This document shows positions 5,106 through 5,140 of a DNA stretch of 5,140 nucleotides, one piece after another. A program made the translations under genes and the position numbers. This stretch comes from Marinovum sp. (GTDB taxonomy: Bacteria > Pseudomonadota > Alphaproteobacteria > Rhodobacterales > Rhodobacteraceae). The notes under the pieces were generated by a model that was not told where the DNA came from, did no database searches, and saw only the letters and a list, made by a program, of their open reading frames with translations. The stretch is taken from NCBI GenBank assembly GCA_002684375.1, contig NYVC01000137.1, positions 11,279 to 16,418 on the forward strand. Reading direction: 5' to 3'. Numbering within the stretch: position 1 is the stretch's first letter; every line of letters starts with the position of its first letter.

Positions 5106-5140
5106 AAGACTCTGGTAAGTTTAAATCCTTAGTCTTAATC

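Noticed and set aside
5105..5137. TAAGACT and AGTCTTA inverted 7-mers near the right edge
   Set aside because: The arms are short and AT-rich, and they sit at the window edge; too weak to distinguish from chance, although they adjoin the stronger 9-bp dyad.
5119..5139. Two TTAA half-sites resembling a CtrA box
   Set aside because: The halves are separated by about ten bases instead of the required seven.

Overview
The window looks like chromosomal DNA of an alphaproteobacterium, most likely a marine Rhodobacterales (Roseobacter-type) member. The grounds are the rpsF-rpsR-rplI cluster, in which L9 carries a long acidic Ala/Glu/Asp tail, a TRAP-family transporter, and the style of the other proteins. 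This placement is an inference; there is no rRNA or other decisive marker in the window.

Layout. The left part (1-1508, + strand) holds the last codons of a gene that is probably the small TRAP permease subunit, overlapping by one base a complete DctM-type large permease. Everything after it lies on the - strand and converges on the transporter. At 1574-2180 there is a two-gene unit: a small four-helix membrane protein and, overlapping its end, a 68-residue Cro/C1-type regulator. The unit is preceded by a perfect 13+13 bp inverted repeat at 2211-2238, the obvious operator candidate. At 2342-3594 is the ribosomal protein operon rpsF-rpsR-rplI (S6, S18, L9). It has a plausible sigma70 promoter, a structured leader and a strong intrinsic terminator. 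At 3768-4985 is a 405-residue photolyase/cryptochrome-superfamily protein. Its FAD-binding catalytic domain is N-terminal and an alpha/beta-looking region is C-terminal, which is the inverted topology of the NewPHL class of photolyases.

How the parts relate. The transporter imports an unidentified, probably organic-acid-like substrate and has no visible link to its neighbours. The membrane protein and regulator form a self-contained, probably autoregulated module. The ribosomal operon is housekeeping and may be feedback-controlled through its leader. The photolyase gene lies directly upstream of rpsF on the same strand with no clear terminator between them, so some read-through is possible. 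Its own leader can fold so that the Shine-Dalgarno sequence is hidden.

The points most worth following up are the inverted-topology photolyase with its SD-sequestering leader hairpin and an upstream inverted repeat, and the palindromic operator of the regulator module. I saw no mobile element, CRISPR array, tRNA or rRNA, and I cannot claim a wholly new system.
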